Position numbers and translations under genes: made by a program | The notes under the pieces: model-generated | What the model was told of the DNA's origin: nothing | Databases searched by the model: none | The model's input: only the letters and a program-made list of their open reading frames with translations | Origin: an uncultured bacterium | Lineage (GTDB): Bacteria > Patescibacteriota > Saccharimonadia > Saccharimonadales > Saccharimonadaceae | Reading direction: 5' to 3' | Assembly: GCA_938030735.1 (NCBI GenBank) | Contig: CALHIM010000006.1 | Span: 53,693-117,692, forward strand | Length of the DNA: 64,000 bases | Shown: piece after piece, positions 19,176 through 28,804 of the stretch | Layout of the letters: every line of letters begins with the position of its first letter | Position numbering within the stretch: the stretch's first letter is position 1

Positions 19176-19823
19176 TTAAATTGCCCCTTTTCGGTTAATC
19201 TCAGTTTCCATCTGCTTGTAGCTTTGTCCAGGATTTTGTGAATTCATAATTGCCGAACCAACATTTATAACGTCAACACCAGATTGCGCCAAATTAAAAA
19301 TATTCGAAAGATTAGCTCCGCCATCCCAGCCAATCTCAACATTACTGTTAATCTTTTTAATTAAGCGAATCTTCTCGAGTTGCATCATACTTGCATGACC
19401 GCCCATTTCACCTAAATTTCCGCTAAAAATCAAAATATGCTCAGCTGCCTGAATTGCGGGCGCGACAGTTTCTGGAACAGTTGAACGAAGTAAAGCTAAA
19501 CCAGGTTTAATCATCGTTTCGTTTTTAAGCCTTTCGAAAATTGGCACTAAGTCTTCCTCAACTTCAGCATGAAAAATTACCATATTTGGATTAAGCTGAA
19601 TGATTGTATCAATATGTTCGCTCGGGCGAGCAACCATCATATGAATATCGACCTTCCATTCCTGAGGCCACCAAATTTGAGTTTCAGGCAAGGTTAAATT
19701 AGGCGCAAATTCGCCATCTGTAACATCAATATGAACCCTTTCAGCAAAAGGAAAGATTGCCTCAACTTGAGCTTTATATTCATCTGGATTAGTTGCTAAA
19801 ATTGCTGGTGCTATTATCGACAT
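19176..19823 (-). CDS. rpe: Ribulose-phosphate 3-epimerase family protein
   Basis: This 215-residue TIM-barrel protein starts IIAPAILATNPDEY and has the metal-ligand segments HIDVTDG and DIHMMV and the C-terminal phosphate loop VGSAI. It would interconvert ribulose 5-phosphate and xylulose 5-phosphate. Some positions (NLTLPE in place of the usual N-x-T-x-G-P) are divergent. It begins one base after rpiB ends, consistent with a non-oxidative pentose-phosphate pair. Confidence 0.87.
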   Translation of the reverse strand: MSIIAPAILATNPDEYKAQVEAIFPFAERVHIDVTDGEFAPNLTLPETQIWWPQEWKVDIHMMVARPSEHIDTIIQLNPNMVIFHAEVEEDLVPIFERLKNETMIKPGLALLRSTVPETVAPAIQAAEHILIFSGNLGEMGGHASMMQLEKIRLIKKINSNVEIGWDGGANLSNIFNLAQSGVDVINVGSAIMNSQNPGQSYKQMETEINRKGAI

Positions 19824-20291
19824 CTATACCTCATCAATCTGTTTATTTCTTCTTACGAATCTTGGAGCGGCTGCAAATGGAGTTTTCAACCAAACATCAA
19901 TTGTTTCTTTCCACTTAGCTTCAGCTTCAGCTTCAGCTTCAGCTTTATCGAAAACGCGGGCTGGTAAACAAATTATATTACTATCATTGTCATTGCGAGT
20001 CCACTTAGCTTCTTCTGGCTCCCAGACAACAGATGCACGAATACCTTTAAAACGATTCGCCGCCATTCCCATTCCTTGAGCGCCACCACAAATCAAAATT
20101 GCTCTTGGATCATATTTTTCATTGGCTCGTATTTTCGAAACCGCCACGCGAGCGAACTCAGGAAAATCATCATTCGGGTCATATTCAAAACCGCCGATAT
20201 CTTCGACATCGTATCCACCCTCTTTTAAATATTTAAAAACTTTCTCTTTTAAGTAAAAACCTCTGTGGTCTGCGCCAAGAAAAATCTTCAT
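19824..20291 (-). CDS. rpiB: Ribose-5-phosphate isomerase B
   Basis: This 155-residue RpiB/LacA-family enzyme converts ribose 5-phosphate and ribulose 5-phosphate. It begins FLGADHRGFYLKEKV and contains ILICGGAQGMGMAANR, where bacterial RpiB usually has ICGTGIG; the usual active-site cysteine is retained (C in ICGG). Near the C-terminus an Ala-Glu tandem is encoded by repeated 6-nt units (see findings). It sits between gap and rpe in one operon. Confidence 0.9.
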   Translation of the reverse strand: MKIFLGADHRGFYLKEKVFKYLKEGGYDVEDIGGFEYDPNDDFPEFARVAVSKIRANEKYDPRAILICGGAQGMGMAANRFKGIRASVVWEPEEAKWTRNDNDSNIICLPARVFDKAEAEAEAEAKWKETIDVWLKTPFAAAPRFVRRNKQIDEV

Positions 20292-20299
20292 TTCACTCC

Positions 20300-21343
<1,044 letters not shown>

Positions 21344-21381
21344 TTAACATAAACGCTTTTAAAAATCCAGTTTTAAAATCA

Positions 21382-21410
21382 TTGACTTTCGATTAAGCTT
21401 ATGTTAATAT
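21382..21410 (+). promoter_or_regulatory. Promoter of the attenuator-like leader
   Basis: TTGACT and TAATAT are separated by exactly 17 nt, which predicts a transcript from about 21417. That leaves a ~130-nt leader before the gene at 21548, unusual here, where most genes look leaderless. Confidence 0.75.
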
Positions 21411-21463
21411 TGTTGCGTTGATACAGAAATTAACAAATAGTAAATTTCAAAAAGGATTTTCGA

Positions 21464-21487
21464 ATGAAAATCAAAAAATTATTTTAG
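21464..21487 (+). CDS. Seven-codon leader ORF (candidate)
   Basis: ATG opens a frame of seven codons (MKIKKLF) closed by TAG. An AAAGGA site lies 8-9 nt upstream. It lies between the promoter at 21382-21410 and the hairpin at 21503-21530. Its position suggests a leader peptide; translation is inferred only from the ribosome site. Confidence 0.4.
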   Translation: MKIKKLF

Positions 21488-21502
21488 AAACTACGATATT
21501 CC

Positions 21503-21530
21503 TGAGTAAGACTTAAAATTACTCATTTTT
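21503..21530 (+). terminator. Intrinsic terminator/attenuator hairpin inside the leader
   Basis: TGAGTAA pairs perfectly with TTACTCA around a 9-nt loop and is followed immediately by five T. It lies between the leader ORF and the Shine-Dalgarno sequence of the next gene, so it could decide whether that gene is transcribed. Confidence 0.65.
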
Positions 21531-21547
21531 AACATAAAGGAGAATAT

Positions 21548-21739
21548 ATGAAAAAGCCACAAAGTAAAAAAGATATTGTAATTATTTCATCAATAATGTT
21601 AGCTTTTATATGGTTAACTATATTAACTGGATTATTTATTTGGCACTACAAAGGCTCTGAAGAAAATTATTGGAATACAATGGTTGAAGTACATAGTAAT
21701 AGAGATAAAATAATAAAACTTGAAGAAAAAAATAAGTAA
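21548..21739 (+). CDS. Small single-span membrane protein
   Basis: This 63-residue protein has a basic N-terminus, one transmembrane helix (about residues 10-32) and a charged C-terminal tail ending in KIIKLEEKNK. An AAAGGAG site lies 7 nt before the ATG. It resembles in plan the protein at 14148-14357. No family is recognised. The leader ORF and terminator upstream suggest conditional expression. Confidence 0.65.
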   Translation: MKKPQSKKDIVIISSIMLAFIWLTILTGLFIWHYKGSEENYWNTMVEVHSNRDKIIKLEEKNK

Positions 21740-21751
21740 AAATCTTTAGCA

Positions 21752-21780
21752 AAAAAAGACATTCGCCTGAATGTCTTTTT
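21752..21780. terminator. Bidirectional terminator
   Basis: Stem AAAAAGACATTC/GAATGTCTTTTT with a 4-nt loop between convergent genes. Confidence 0.9.
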
Positions 21781-21787
21781 ATTTTTT

Positions 21788-23344
21788 CTATTTCTCGTTG
21801 GATTTTCTTGCTTTAATTGCCTCTGCATTTTTGATTGGCTCTAAATCGCCCCTTTGGCGAAGTTGTGAACGAAGCTTAATCCTTGCGTGCGAAGTTTTTA
21901 CCAATTCCAGCCAATCAATTTTTGGCTCAGAATTTTTTCGCGTCAAAACCTCAACAACATCACCTTTTTCAAGCGGCTTATCAAAAGCGTGGATTTTTTC
22001 ATTAACCCGAAAAGCATAAGCATGTTTACCGATATCGCTATGCACCATATAAGCAAAATCAAGCGGCAATGCGCCTTCTGGCAGATTATAAATATCACCC
22101 TTTGGCGAATAAACAAAAATTCTATCACCAAAAATATCAATCTGAAGCTGCTCTGGGTCAATTTCCTCACCATCTCTTAAGCGTTGCGCCACATCTTGGA
22201 GTTGAACAATCCATTGCAATTCGTTCGAAAGTCCGCCATTGCCTTTAACTTCACTCCGCTTTTTCGAAGTAGCTCCAGAAATGTAATCTTTGCTCGATTT
22301 CTGCTCATGATAATGGAAACTTGCCGCCAAACCACGCTCGGCAAATTCATGCATATCACGAGTTCGAATCTGAAACTCTGCAATCAGTTTTGAAGGAGTA
22401 ATCACTGTTGTGTGAAGTGATTGATAGCCATTTGGCTTTGGCATTGAAATATAGTCCTTGATTCGTTCAATCATTGGTTTATAAATCGAATGCAAAATCC
22501 CCAAAACACGGTAACAATCATCTTTCGAATTTACAATAATCCGTAGAGCCATCAAATCATAAACTCGGTCAATATCACCTTTTGTCTTTTTTAATTTTTT
22601 ATGAAGTGAATAGACACTTTTCACGCGGCCAGAAATTTCGAAATCTAAACCAGCCTTTTTTAATTCTTGCTCAACTTCCTCTCGAACTTTTCCTAGTTTC
22701 CGTGTACTTTTACCAAGACGTTTTCGAATTTCATTTTCAAGCCGTTTATATTCTTTTGGGTTTAAATATAAAAAAGCCTGCTCTTCCATCTGCATTCGAA
22801 CTCTCCCCATTCCTAAGCGGTCAGCAATTCTTGCAAAAACATCCAAAGTTTCACGGGCGATTTTCTTCTGTTTTTCAGGTGGCATATATTGTAAAGTTTG
22901 AACGTTATGTAATCTATCGGCTATTTTAATAATCACCACTCGTACATCTTGCCCGACAGCAATCAATAATTTCGAAAGATTATCTTTAGTCTGCGGTAGA
23001 TATGTTTCAAGATCCCCCATTCCAGCACGAGCTTTACCAACTTTAGTTACACCATCAACCAAAAACGCGATATCGTCATCAAAATTTTCAGCAATTTCAT
23101 CAAGGGAAGTTTCAGTATCTTCGACAACATCATGTAAAACGCCAGCAATAACCGTATCAATATCCATACCCCATTCAACTAGAAAGCTAGCCACCTTTAA
23201 TGGATGTGTTATATATTCTTCGCCAGATTTTCGCATTTGGCCTTTATGTTTTTCGGTCGCAAATTCAATTGCTTTTTCTAGTCTTTCTATATCTTCTGCC
23301 GAATAAAACGGTTTCGCAATTCTTAAGAGTTCAGCCTTTTCCAT
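21788..23344 (-). CDS. rel: RelA/SpoT-family (p)ppGpp synthetase/hydrolase
   Basis: This 518-residue protein makes and breaks the stringent-response alarmone. The HD hydrolase domain is present (HKGQMRKSGEEYITHPLKV and HDVVEDT). The synthetase domain follows (YDLMALRIIV, KPNGYQSLHTTV), then a TGS domain near the C-terminus (IFVYSPKGDIYNLPEGA). It stops after TGS, so the helical, ZBD and ACT domains of full-length Rel (usually over 700 residues) are missing, which implies altered ribosome control. A TATAAT box ends 6 nt before the ATG, so the mRNA is probably leaderless. Confidence 0.92.
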   Translation of the reverse strand: MEKAELLRIAKPFYSAEDIERLEKAIEFATEKHKGQMRKSGEEYITHPLKVASFLVEWGMDIDTVIAGVLHDVVEDTETSLDEIAENFDDDIAFLVDGVTKVGKARAGMGDLETYLPQTKDNLSKLLIAVGQDVRVVIIKIADRLHNVQTLQYMPPEKQKKIARETLDVFARIADRLGMGRVRMQMEEQAFLYLNPKEYKRLENEIRKRLGKSTRKLGKVREEVEQELKKAGLDFEISGRVKSVYSLHKKLKKTKGDIDRVYDLMALRIIVNSKDDCYRVLGILHSIYKPMIERIKDYISMPKPNGYQSLHTTVITPSKLIAEFQIRTRDMHEFAERGLAASFHYHEQKSSKDYISGATSKKRSEVKGNGGLSNELQWIVQLQDVAQRLRDGEEIDPEQLQIDIFGDRIFVYSPKGDIYNLPEGALPLDFAYMVHSDIGKHAYAFRVNEKIHAFDKPLEKGDVVEVLTRKNSEPKIDWLELVKTSHARIKLRSQLRQRGDLEPIKNAEAIKARKSNEK

Positions 23345-23387
23345 ATATTAATTATACATAAATTCCAAAAAAAATCAATTATTCCAC

Positions 23388-23416
23388 TTGACTTTTATAG
23401 ATAAATATTGTAATAT
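23388..23416 (+). promoter_or_regulatory. Promoter for the 231-aa hypothetical gene
   Basis: TTGACT and TAATAT are separated by exactly 17 nt. A leader of about 55 nt then leads to a near-perfect AGGAGGTG ribosome site. Confidence 0.75.
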
Positions 23417-23478
23417 ATAAAAATACGAAAGTTGAACATTTCAAATTGATTTTCGAATTTTTTTTAGGAGGTGCTAAC

Positions 23479-24174
23479 ATGGCACAAGAACCGTTTAAAG
23501 AATTGATAGACAACTTACTGTCTCTGTTTAAGGAAATTGCCGCATCTGAGTATGAAGAGCAAAGTAAAAGAATAGATTCGCTCGAAAGGAAAGTAGACAA
23601 AATATATACTTTCATTTTAGAATACCAAAAGCTAGTTAACTCTATATTTACGACAGAAGAAAACAAGGAGGACTATCAAATAATCCAAACCGAAGAACCT
23701 TCGGCATTAAAATTTGATTATCCAAAAGCTGATAGTTTTGAGGAAAGTGGTCCCATAAAAAAAGACTACACAAGCCGAATAGACAACATAAGGAGTAGAT
23801 TCTCAAAACAATACCTTAATATAGTGGAAGAAACTAAAGTTTGTATTTTTAGAAAAAATAGTAATAAAATATTAACTCATACGAAAAATACTTACTTATC
23901 GTTTTTCGCACGAGGTTCTTTAGTGAGAAATCTATCCTCTGATGATGACACATCTCTCGAATCTATTAAAAGATACTTAAGAGATGACGAATTTAGATAT
24001 GTCATCATAAATAAAAATGAAGTAACGGATAATCTTCTAAAAAATATCCGAAAACTGGACACAGAAGATTATCTTAAAGTATTGGTTGTACAAACCAATA
24101 AACCAATATATTCAATATTCAACAAGATAATCAGCGATAGAATGGAGGCTGATAGAAATATAAAATCAAAATAA
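23479..24174 (+). CDS. Hypothetical protein, N-terminal coiled coil
   Basis: The start is the ATG at 23479 (MAQEPF, 231 aa), 7 nt after AGGAGGTG; an in-frame ATG 11 codons upstream overlaps that site and is rejected. The first ~55 residues form a heptad-like coiled coil (KEIAASEYEEQSKRIDSLERKVDKIY). A disordered segment follows, then an alpha/beta part from about residue 110. I recognise no family. Its strong leader, AGA-rich arginine use and lack of internal TTCGAA set it apart from neighbouring genes and suggest more recent acquisition. Confidence 0.65.
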   Translation: MAQEPFKELIDNLLSLFKEIAASEYEEQSKRIDSLERKVDKIYTFILEYQKLVNSIFTTEENKEDYQIIQTEEPSALKFDYPKADSFEESGPIKKDYTSRIDNIRSRFSKQYLNIVEETKVCIFRKNSNKILTHTKNTYLSFFARGSLVRNLSSDDDTSLESIKRYLRDDEFRYVIINKNEVTDNLLKNIRKLDTEDYLKVLVVQTNKPIYSIFNKIISDRMEADRNIKSK

Positions 24175-24198
24175 ACTGAGCAATATGCTCAGTTTTTA
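24173..24198 (+). terminator. Terminator of the 231-aa gene
   Basis: AAACTGAGC pairs with GCTCAGTTT around a 5-nt loop, followed by T residues. Confidence 0.85.
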
Positions 24199-24239
24199 AT
24201 TTATATAATTATATTTACTATCTCAATTCAAATCTATAA

Positions 24240-24770
24240 TTATTTTTCATTCCAGCGAGCGATTGATTCAGCAATAACTTCTTTTGCTTCTTCAATGTCG
24301 CCAAATTTTTCAACTTTCGTAGTTCCAGCTTTTTTCAAATCTTTGTAGTGATTAAAGTGAAATTCAATTTGTTTAATAAGTTGCTCTGGTAAATCTGCCA
24401 ATGTTTTATATGCGTTTCCGGTATCGCGATCATCGGCAGGAACGGCAATAATTTTGTCGTCAACTTCTCCATCATCAACGAATTTCATTACACCCAAAAT
24501 TCGTGCTTCTAGGAAAATTCCGGTCGTAAGTGGGTCATTTGTAATAAGTAAAACATCAAGCTCATCACCATCTTCATCCAAAGTTTGCGGAATAAAACCA
24601 TAGTTAGTTGGCTTCGCAAAAGCTTTTGGCTCCACGCGGTCAAGTTGCATTACAGCCAAATCGCGGTTCCATTCAATTTTGTGAGTCGAGCCAGTTGGAA
24701 TTTCGACCACAACATTAATAATTTCATTTTCATAATCACCAGGAGTTAAAATTTTATTAAAATCTGCCAT
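24240..24770 (-). CDS. ppa: Inorganic pyrophosphatase (family I)
   Basis: This 176-residue enzyme hydrolyses pyrophosphate to phosphate and pulls biosynthetic reactions forward. It contains the DGDELDVLLI metal-binding signature and the GFIPQTLDEDGD loop of soluble family I enzymes. I use the ATG at 24770 (MADFNK), because an AAAGGAAA site lies 5 nt upstream and a longer 11-codon extension covers it. Length is as expected for a bacterial PPase. Confidence 0.94.
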   Translation of the reverse strand: MADFNKILTPGDYENEIINVVVEIPTGSTHKIEWNRDLAVMQLDRVEPKAFAKPTNYGFIPQTLDEDGDELDVLLITNDPLTTGIFLEARILGVMKFVDDGEVDDKIIAVPADDRDTGNAYKTLADLPEQLIKQIEFHFNHYKDLKKAGTTKVEKFGDIEEAKEVIAESIARWNEK

Positions 24771-24825
24771 ATTTTCCTTTCTTTTATCTTTTAATTTTAG
24801 CAAAAAAACTTTAAAAGTTCAACTG

Positions 24826-25713
24826 CTAATCACGATTAGCAAGCTTAACCAAACTATCTTCTACCGTTTTTTGAGTTCGATGGCGAGTTTGAGTTTTAGT
24901 TTTGGCTTTCGAATTCTGCTTAATATTTTTTGATTTTTTAGAAGATTCTTTCGATTTTTTTCCGCCTGTTATATTTTTAAAAACTGGCGCTCGCCCTTTA
25001 CTTTTTTGAGTCTCAACTTTCGAAACCTTAACACTAGCAGGTCGTGCAAACATCATCTTTCCTGCGGCAGTTTGAAGTGAACGAATAAATTCAACTTCAC
25101 TAATCGTACCAATCAATCCTTCGCCATTTTCAACTACAACCATCGTGCCATCTGGTAAATGTCCAATTCCTTGTTTTTTCTCATTACCTTTTTGAGTAAT
25201 TTCAAGCATAATTTTTTCGCCCGGTAAATAATCTGCACGAACCGACTGCACTAGCTCATTAATATTTAAAACTTCAATCCCCTCAACTTTTGCAACTTTA
25301 TTTAAGTTGTAATCTGCCGTTAAGATATCAGCATTCATTTTTTTGGCTAGCGAAATTAAACGATTATCTACTCCTTCTGCTGCAGAATTTCCATCCGCCA
25401 AAATGCTTACAGTTATTTTTTCTTCATTTTGAAGAGCCGAAATAATATCCAAGCCATATCTTGCACGAACTCGTTTTTCGTCATCACCTCCATCCGCCAA
25501 GATTTGAAGCTCACCAACTACGCTCCGTGGAATCAGAATATCAAAATTAATAAATCCAGTTCTTGCTACTGCTAAAAATCGGCCATCAATCAGAATTGAT
25601 GTGTCAACTAGTACTTGTTTTTTTGTTTTCGAAATCAACGGTTTATCATTTTTAGAATCAAACCAAATTCCACAAACAATAAATAAAATTAAAAATAGTA
25701 AAAATGTTTCCAT
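24826..25713 (-). CDS. Membrane-anchored PIN-TRAM protein (YacL-like)
   Basis: This 295-residue protein has an N-terminal transmembrane helix (about residues 3-18), a PIN nuclease-like domain (VDTSILIDGR, DNRLISLA, LTADYNLNKVA acidic positions) and a TRAM RNA-binding domain (about 165-225). A long Lys/Ser-rich basic tail follows, possibly for nucleic-acid contact. It resembles YacL proteins, whose RNase activity and target are not settled. It starts 9 nt after radA, with an AAGGAAAG site overlapping the radA stop, an arrangement also known near radA (sms) in Firmicutes. Confidence 0.88.
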   Translation of the reverse strand: METFLLFLILFIVCGIWFDSKNDKPLISKTKKQVLVDTSILIDGRFLAVARTGFINFDILIPRSVVGELQILADGGDDEKRVRARYGLDIISALQNEEKITVSILADGNSAAEGVDNRLISLAKKMNADILTADYNLNKVAKVEGIEVLNINELVQSVRADYLPGEKIMLEITQKGNEKKQGIGHLPDGTMVVVENGEGLIGTISEVEFIRSLQTAAGKMMFARPASVKVSKVETQKSKGRAPVFKNITGGKKSKESSKKSKNIKQNSKAKTKTQTRHRTQKTVEDSLVKLANRD

Positions 25714-25721
25714 ACTTTCCT

Positions 25722-27074
25722 TTATTGTAAATATTTAATTAAAGCTTCTCGCAAATCACGAACAGATGTCACAATGCTATCTTTCGAAGAGTTCCTCGGA
25801 GCAAGAACATTATTAAATCCAAGCTTCTTTGCTTCAGAGATTCTTCTTTCAGCTTGAATCGCTGTTCGAATTTCACCACCCAAGCCAACTTCACCAAAAA
25901 CTACTACACCGTCAGAGAGTTTTCGCTTTGCGGCCGCCGAAGCGATCGCCATCGTAACAGCCAAGTCGGCCGCTCGGTCATCAAGTTTTAACCCGCCAAC
26001 CACATTTATGTGAATATCTTTATCACTTAAATCAAGCTTGGTTCGTCGCTGAAGAACCGCGATTAATAAATTGAGGCGATTTATATCAAATCCGCTCGCT
26101 GCTCGCTTTGGATACCCAAAATTTGAAGCTGTTACTAAAGCTTGAATCTCAACCAAAATCGGGCGAGTTCCTTCTAGAGTTGCCATAATTATAGAGCCAT
26201 CCGTATTTTGGCGCTCAGCCAAAAGTGCTGCTGAAGGATTTTCGACAATTTTTAAGCCATTATCAACCATTTCAAAAATCGCCGCCTCGCTAGTTGAACC
26301 GTAGCGATTTTTTACCGCCCGTACAACTTTAAAGCCACCATATCGGTCACCCTCAAAATTTAAAACTACATCAACTAGATGTTCAAGTGTTTTTGGCCCA
26401 GCGATTGAACCTTCTTTTGTAATATGGCCAACCAAAATAACAGCTGTTCCAGAACTTTTTGCTGCTTGAATTATTAAATTAGAAGAATTCGTAATTTGCG
26501 AAACCGTTCCCGGTGCGCTCGAGATTTCTTCCATCGACAAAGTCTGAATCGAATCAATAATCACTAAGTCAAAACCACCCTCACGAATTGTTGCTGAAAT
26601 ATCATTAGCAGAAGTTGAGGCAGCAAATTTAAGATTTTTAGCTTCAGAAGCACCAAGCCTTTTTGCGCGTAATGCTACTTGCTCTGCCGATTCTTCGCCT
26701 GAAACATACAAAACATTTTTTGAACCAGCAATAAAAGCTGAAATCTGCATTAAAAGCGTAGATTTTCCGATTCCAGGCTGTCCTGCAATCAAAAGCACTC
26801 CTGCTGGCAAAATTCCACCACCTAAAACAATATCAAGATCTCTTATACCGCTCGAAATCCTTTCTTGTTTTTTTTCAGAAATAACTTCATTCAAATCTTG
26901 CACGTTCAAAATACGACCAGTTTTTGCACTTTTACTGATTGCATTTTTTCCTAAAGCTTCTTCAACTTGCTCAACCAAGGTGTTCCAATGACCACAGTTT
27001 TCACATTTTCCCGACCATTTAGGATAATAAGCTCCACAATTTTGACATACAAATTTTGTTTTTAACTTCGCCAC
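25722..27074 (-). CDS. radA: DNA repair protein RadA/Sms
   Basis: This 450-residue RecA-like ATPase assists branch migration in recombination and natural transformation. It has the N-terminal zinc finger (CQNCG...CENCG), Walker A GQPGIGKST, the RadA-specific KNRYGS motif, and the C-terminal Lon-protease-like domain (VVFGEVGLGGEIR). Translation probably starts at GTG 27074: a TAAAAT box ends 7 nt before it, again a leaderless arrangement. Confidence 0.95.
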   Translation of the reverse strand: MAKLKTKFVCQNCGAYYPKWSGKCENCGHWNTLVEQVEEALGKNAISKSAKTGRILNVQDLNEVISEKKQERISSGIRDLDIVLGGGILPAGVLLIAGQPGIGKSTLLMQISAFIAGSKNVLYVSGEESAEQVALRAKRLGASEAKNLKFAASTSANDISATIREGGFDLVIIDSIQTLSMEEISSAPGTVSQITNSSNLIIQAAKSSGTAVILVGHITKEGSIAGPKTLEHLVDVVLNFEGDRYGGFKVVRAVKNRYGSTSEAAIFEMVDNGLKIVENPSAALLAERQNTDGSIIMATLEGTRPILVEIQALVTASNFGYPKRAASGFDINRLNLLIAVLQRRTKLDLSDKDIHINVVGGLKLDDRAADLAVTMAIASAAAKRKLSDGVVVFGEVGLGGEIRTAIQAERRISEAKKLGFNNVLAPRNSSKDSIVTSVRDLREALIKYLQ

Positions 27075-27110
27075 AACTAATATTTTATCACAATAAATCT
27101 TTTTTGAAAA

Positions 27111-28103
27111 CTATAAACTTGGTGAATTTAAATTTGAATTTATACTTTTATAGAGTTCATTTTGCTGGACTGAAACTTCATTAAATTCATTAATTTTCGA
27201 ATTGTAACTATTCACTAAATTATTAATTTTCAACCTTGAATTTTCAAGATTTCGAATTCTTTGCAATAATTTTGCACGGTCAGCGTTAAATTCTGCCTGA
27301 GTTTCATACTTTCCAGTTTTAGCATCATTATTAAACTCAGCAATATCTTCCTCCAATTCTTTAGAATCTTCAGAGTATTTTTTTGTAGATTGTTCAATTT
27401 CTGGCTTAATTTTTTCAAGCTCCGCAGTCAAAGATTCCGCTCGGTTCTTTAAATCTTTAAAGTTTTTATTATAACTTTGATAGATCTGAGCGATTTCCCT
27501 ACGATTTTTAAAAAACTTAGCATAATGTTCTTCAAGCTCTTTCGAAATTTCCAGCTGTTCCGTACCAATTAATGAATGAAGCTCATTGATTCGCTCACCA
27601 GGCTCAGTCCGATCATAAGACTGCATCAACTTTTCGAAATCTCCATCTTTAACCCTCTCATACTCAGCATTAAGCAGTTTGCCAATCTTATCTCGTTCAC
27701 TCAAGCTCATTCGCTCCCAAATTGCATGCAAAAGCTCGTGAGCGGCCGTTACTTCTTTTATACCATCAAGTTTCGAGTTTTTCACATCGTAAAGATGAAT
27801 TTCACCCGACTTATAACACCCCAAAATCGCTGAATCTTCTTCACGATTTTTGCAATTTTTATTAAATTCCTCTGAATCTTCAACCTTTGGATTAGAAGCG
27901 TAAAAAATTGTCTTAGCATTAGTAGTTGGTTTAATTTTATTTTCTATTTTTAAAATTTCAGAATCTGGCTTATAATTTTGTGCTGCAAAATAATCACGAA
28001 TTCCGCGTTGGTTAGATAGCACAAAGAATGCTGCACTACCAAGAATAGCAATAACAACTAAAGTTCGAGCTACCTTCCAAAAAGTTTTCTGTTGAAAAAT
28101 CAT
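27111..28103 (-). CDS. Membrane-anchored HExxH-type putative metalloprotease with coiled coil
   Basis: This 330-residue protein has an N-terminal transmembrane helix (about residues 10-28), an extracytoplasmic domain with a zinc-protease-like motif AAHELLHAIWERMS (about residue 120), and a long C-terminal coiled coil (about 200-310). A further conserved-looking NELHSLIGTEQ segment may supply a third ligand. I infer a surface metalloprotease; catalytic activity is unproven. It is divergently transcribed from the secreted HNH nuclease gene, sharing one 23-bp intergenic region, so the two may work together at the cell surface. Confidence 0.7.
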   Translation of the reverse strand: MIFQQKTFWKVARTLVVIAILGSAAFFVLSNQRGIRDYFAAQNYKPDSEILKIENKIKPTTNAKTIFYASNPKVEDSEEFNKNCKNREEDSAILGCYKSGEIHLYDVKNSKLDGIKEVTAAHELLHAIWERMSLSERDKIGKLLNAEYERVKDGDFEKLMQSYDRTEPGERINELHSLIGTEQLEISKELEEHYAKFFKNRREIAQIYQSYNKNFKDLKNRAESLTAELEKIKPEIEQSTKKYSEDSKELEEDIAEFNNDAKTGKYETQAEFNADRAKLLQRIRNLENSRLKINNLVNSYNSKINEFNEVSVQQNELYKSINSNLNSPSL

Positions 28104-28126
28104 ATCATAACCATTATAATATTTTT
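28104..28126. promoter_or_regulatory. Shared divergent promoter with palindromic -10 box
   Basis: Only 23 bp separate the two start codons. The segment contains the palindrome ATTATAAT, which supplies a TATAAT -10 box on both strands. It ends 6 nt before the + strand ATG and 9 nt before the - strand ATG. Both transcripts would be leaderless. Confidence 0.65.
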
Positions 28127-28804
28127 ATGAGAAAAAAGCAAAGTATTTTTCGAAGAAGGAGAATTTTTGGTTTATTTTTTATAGCCACGATCGCAATTGC
28201 AGCAATTTTAGCAAATCCAGATTTTTGGCAAAATTCAAAACCAAATTCAAACAAAAAATCAGATTTTCAAACTTCTTTAACTGATTTAAACTCACTTGAA
28301 GTTAAAGGCCGTTCACCAAAAACTGGTTATTCTCGCGAGCAATTTGGTAAAGGCTGGGCAAAAGATTCTAGCGGTTGCGATACACGAAATCGTATTTTAA
28401 AACGTGATTTAATAAATGTTGTAGAAAATTCAGACTGCAAAATTTTAAGCGGAACTCTAAAAGACCCTTACACTGGTAAAGAAATTAATTTCTCACGCAA
28501 GCAAAATGCTTCCGCCGTTCAAATCGACCACATTGTTGCACTTTCTGATGCTTGGCAAAAAGGCGCCCAACAATTTTCGAAAGAAAAACGAATCGAATTT
28601 GCGAATGATCCGCTAAATCTTTTAGCCTCAGATGGCCCAGCCAATCAGCAAAAAGGTGATTCTGACGCCGCCTCTTGGCTTCCGTCAAATAAAGATTTTC
28701 GCTGTGAATATATTTCTCGTCAAGTTTCAATCAAGAAAAAATACTCAATTTGGGTAACTGCCTCTGAAAAATCAGCAATGCAAAATATTTTGCAAAATTG
28801 CTAA
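28127..28804 (+). CDS. Secreted HNH-family (DUF1524/GmrSD-like) nuclease
   Basis: This 225-residue protein has a basic N-terminus and one hydrophobic helix (about residues 13-29), a signal or anchor for export. It is followed by an HNH-type nuclease domain with IDHIVALSDAWQKGA and the downstream NDPLNLLASDGPANQQKGD. Secreted enzymes of this type degrade extracellular DNA or RNA; in a nucleotide-scavenging epibiont this could supply nucleotides or act on host nucleic acid. Two cysteine pairs are visible. It overlaps the rnhB-yraN stop tail-to-tail by 4 nt. Confidence 0.8.
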   Translation: MRKKQSIFRRRRIFGLFFIATIAIAAILANPDFWQNSKPNSNKKSDFQTSLTDLNSLEVKGRSPKTGYSREQFGKGWAKDSSGCDTRNRILKRDLINVVENSDCKILSGTLKDPYTGKEINFSRKQNASAVQIDHIVALSDAWQKGAQQFSKEKRIEFANDPLNLLASDGPANQQKGDSDAASWLPSNKDFRCEYISRQVSIKKKYSIWVTASEKSAMQNILQNC

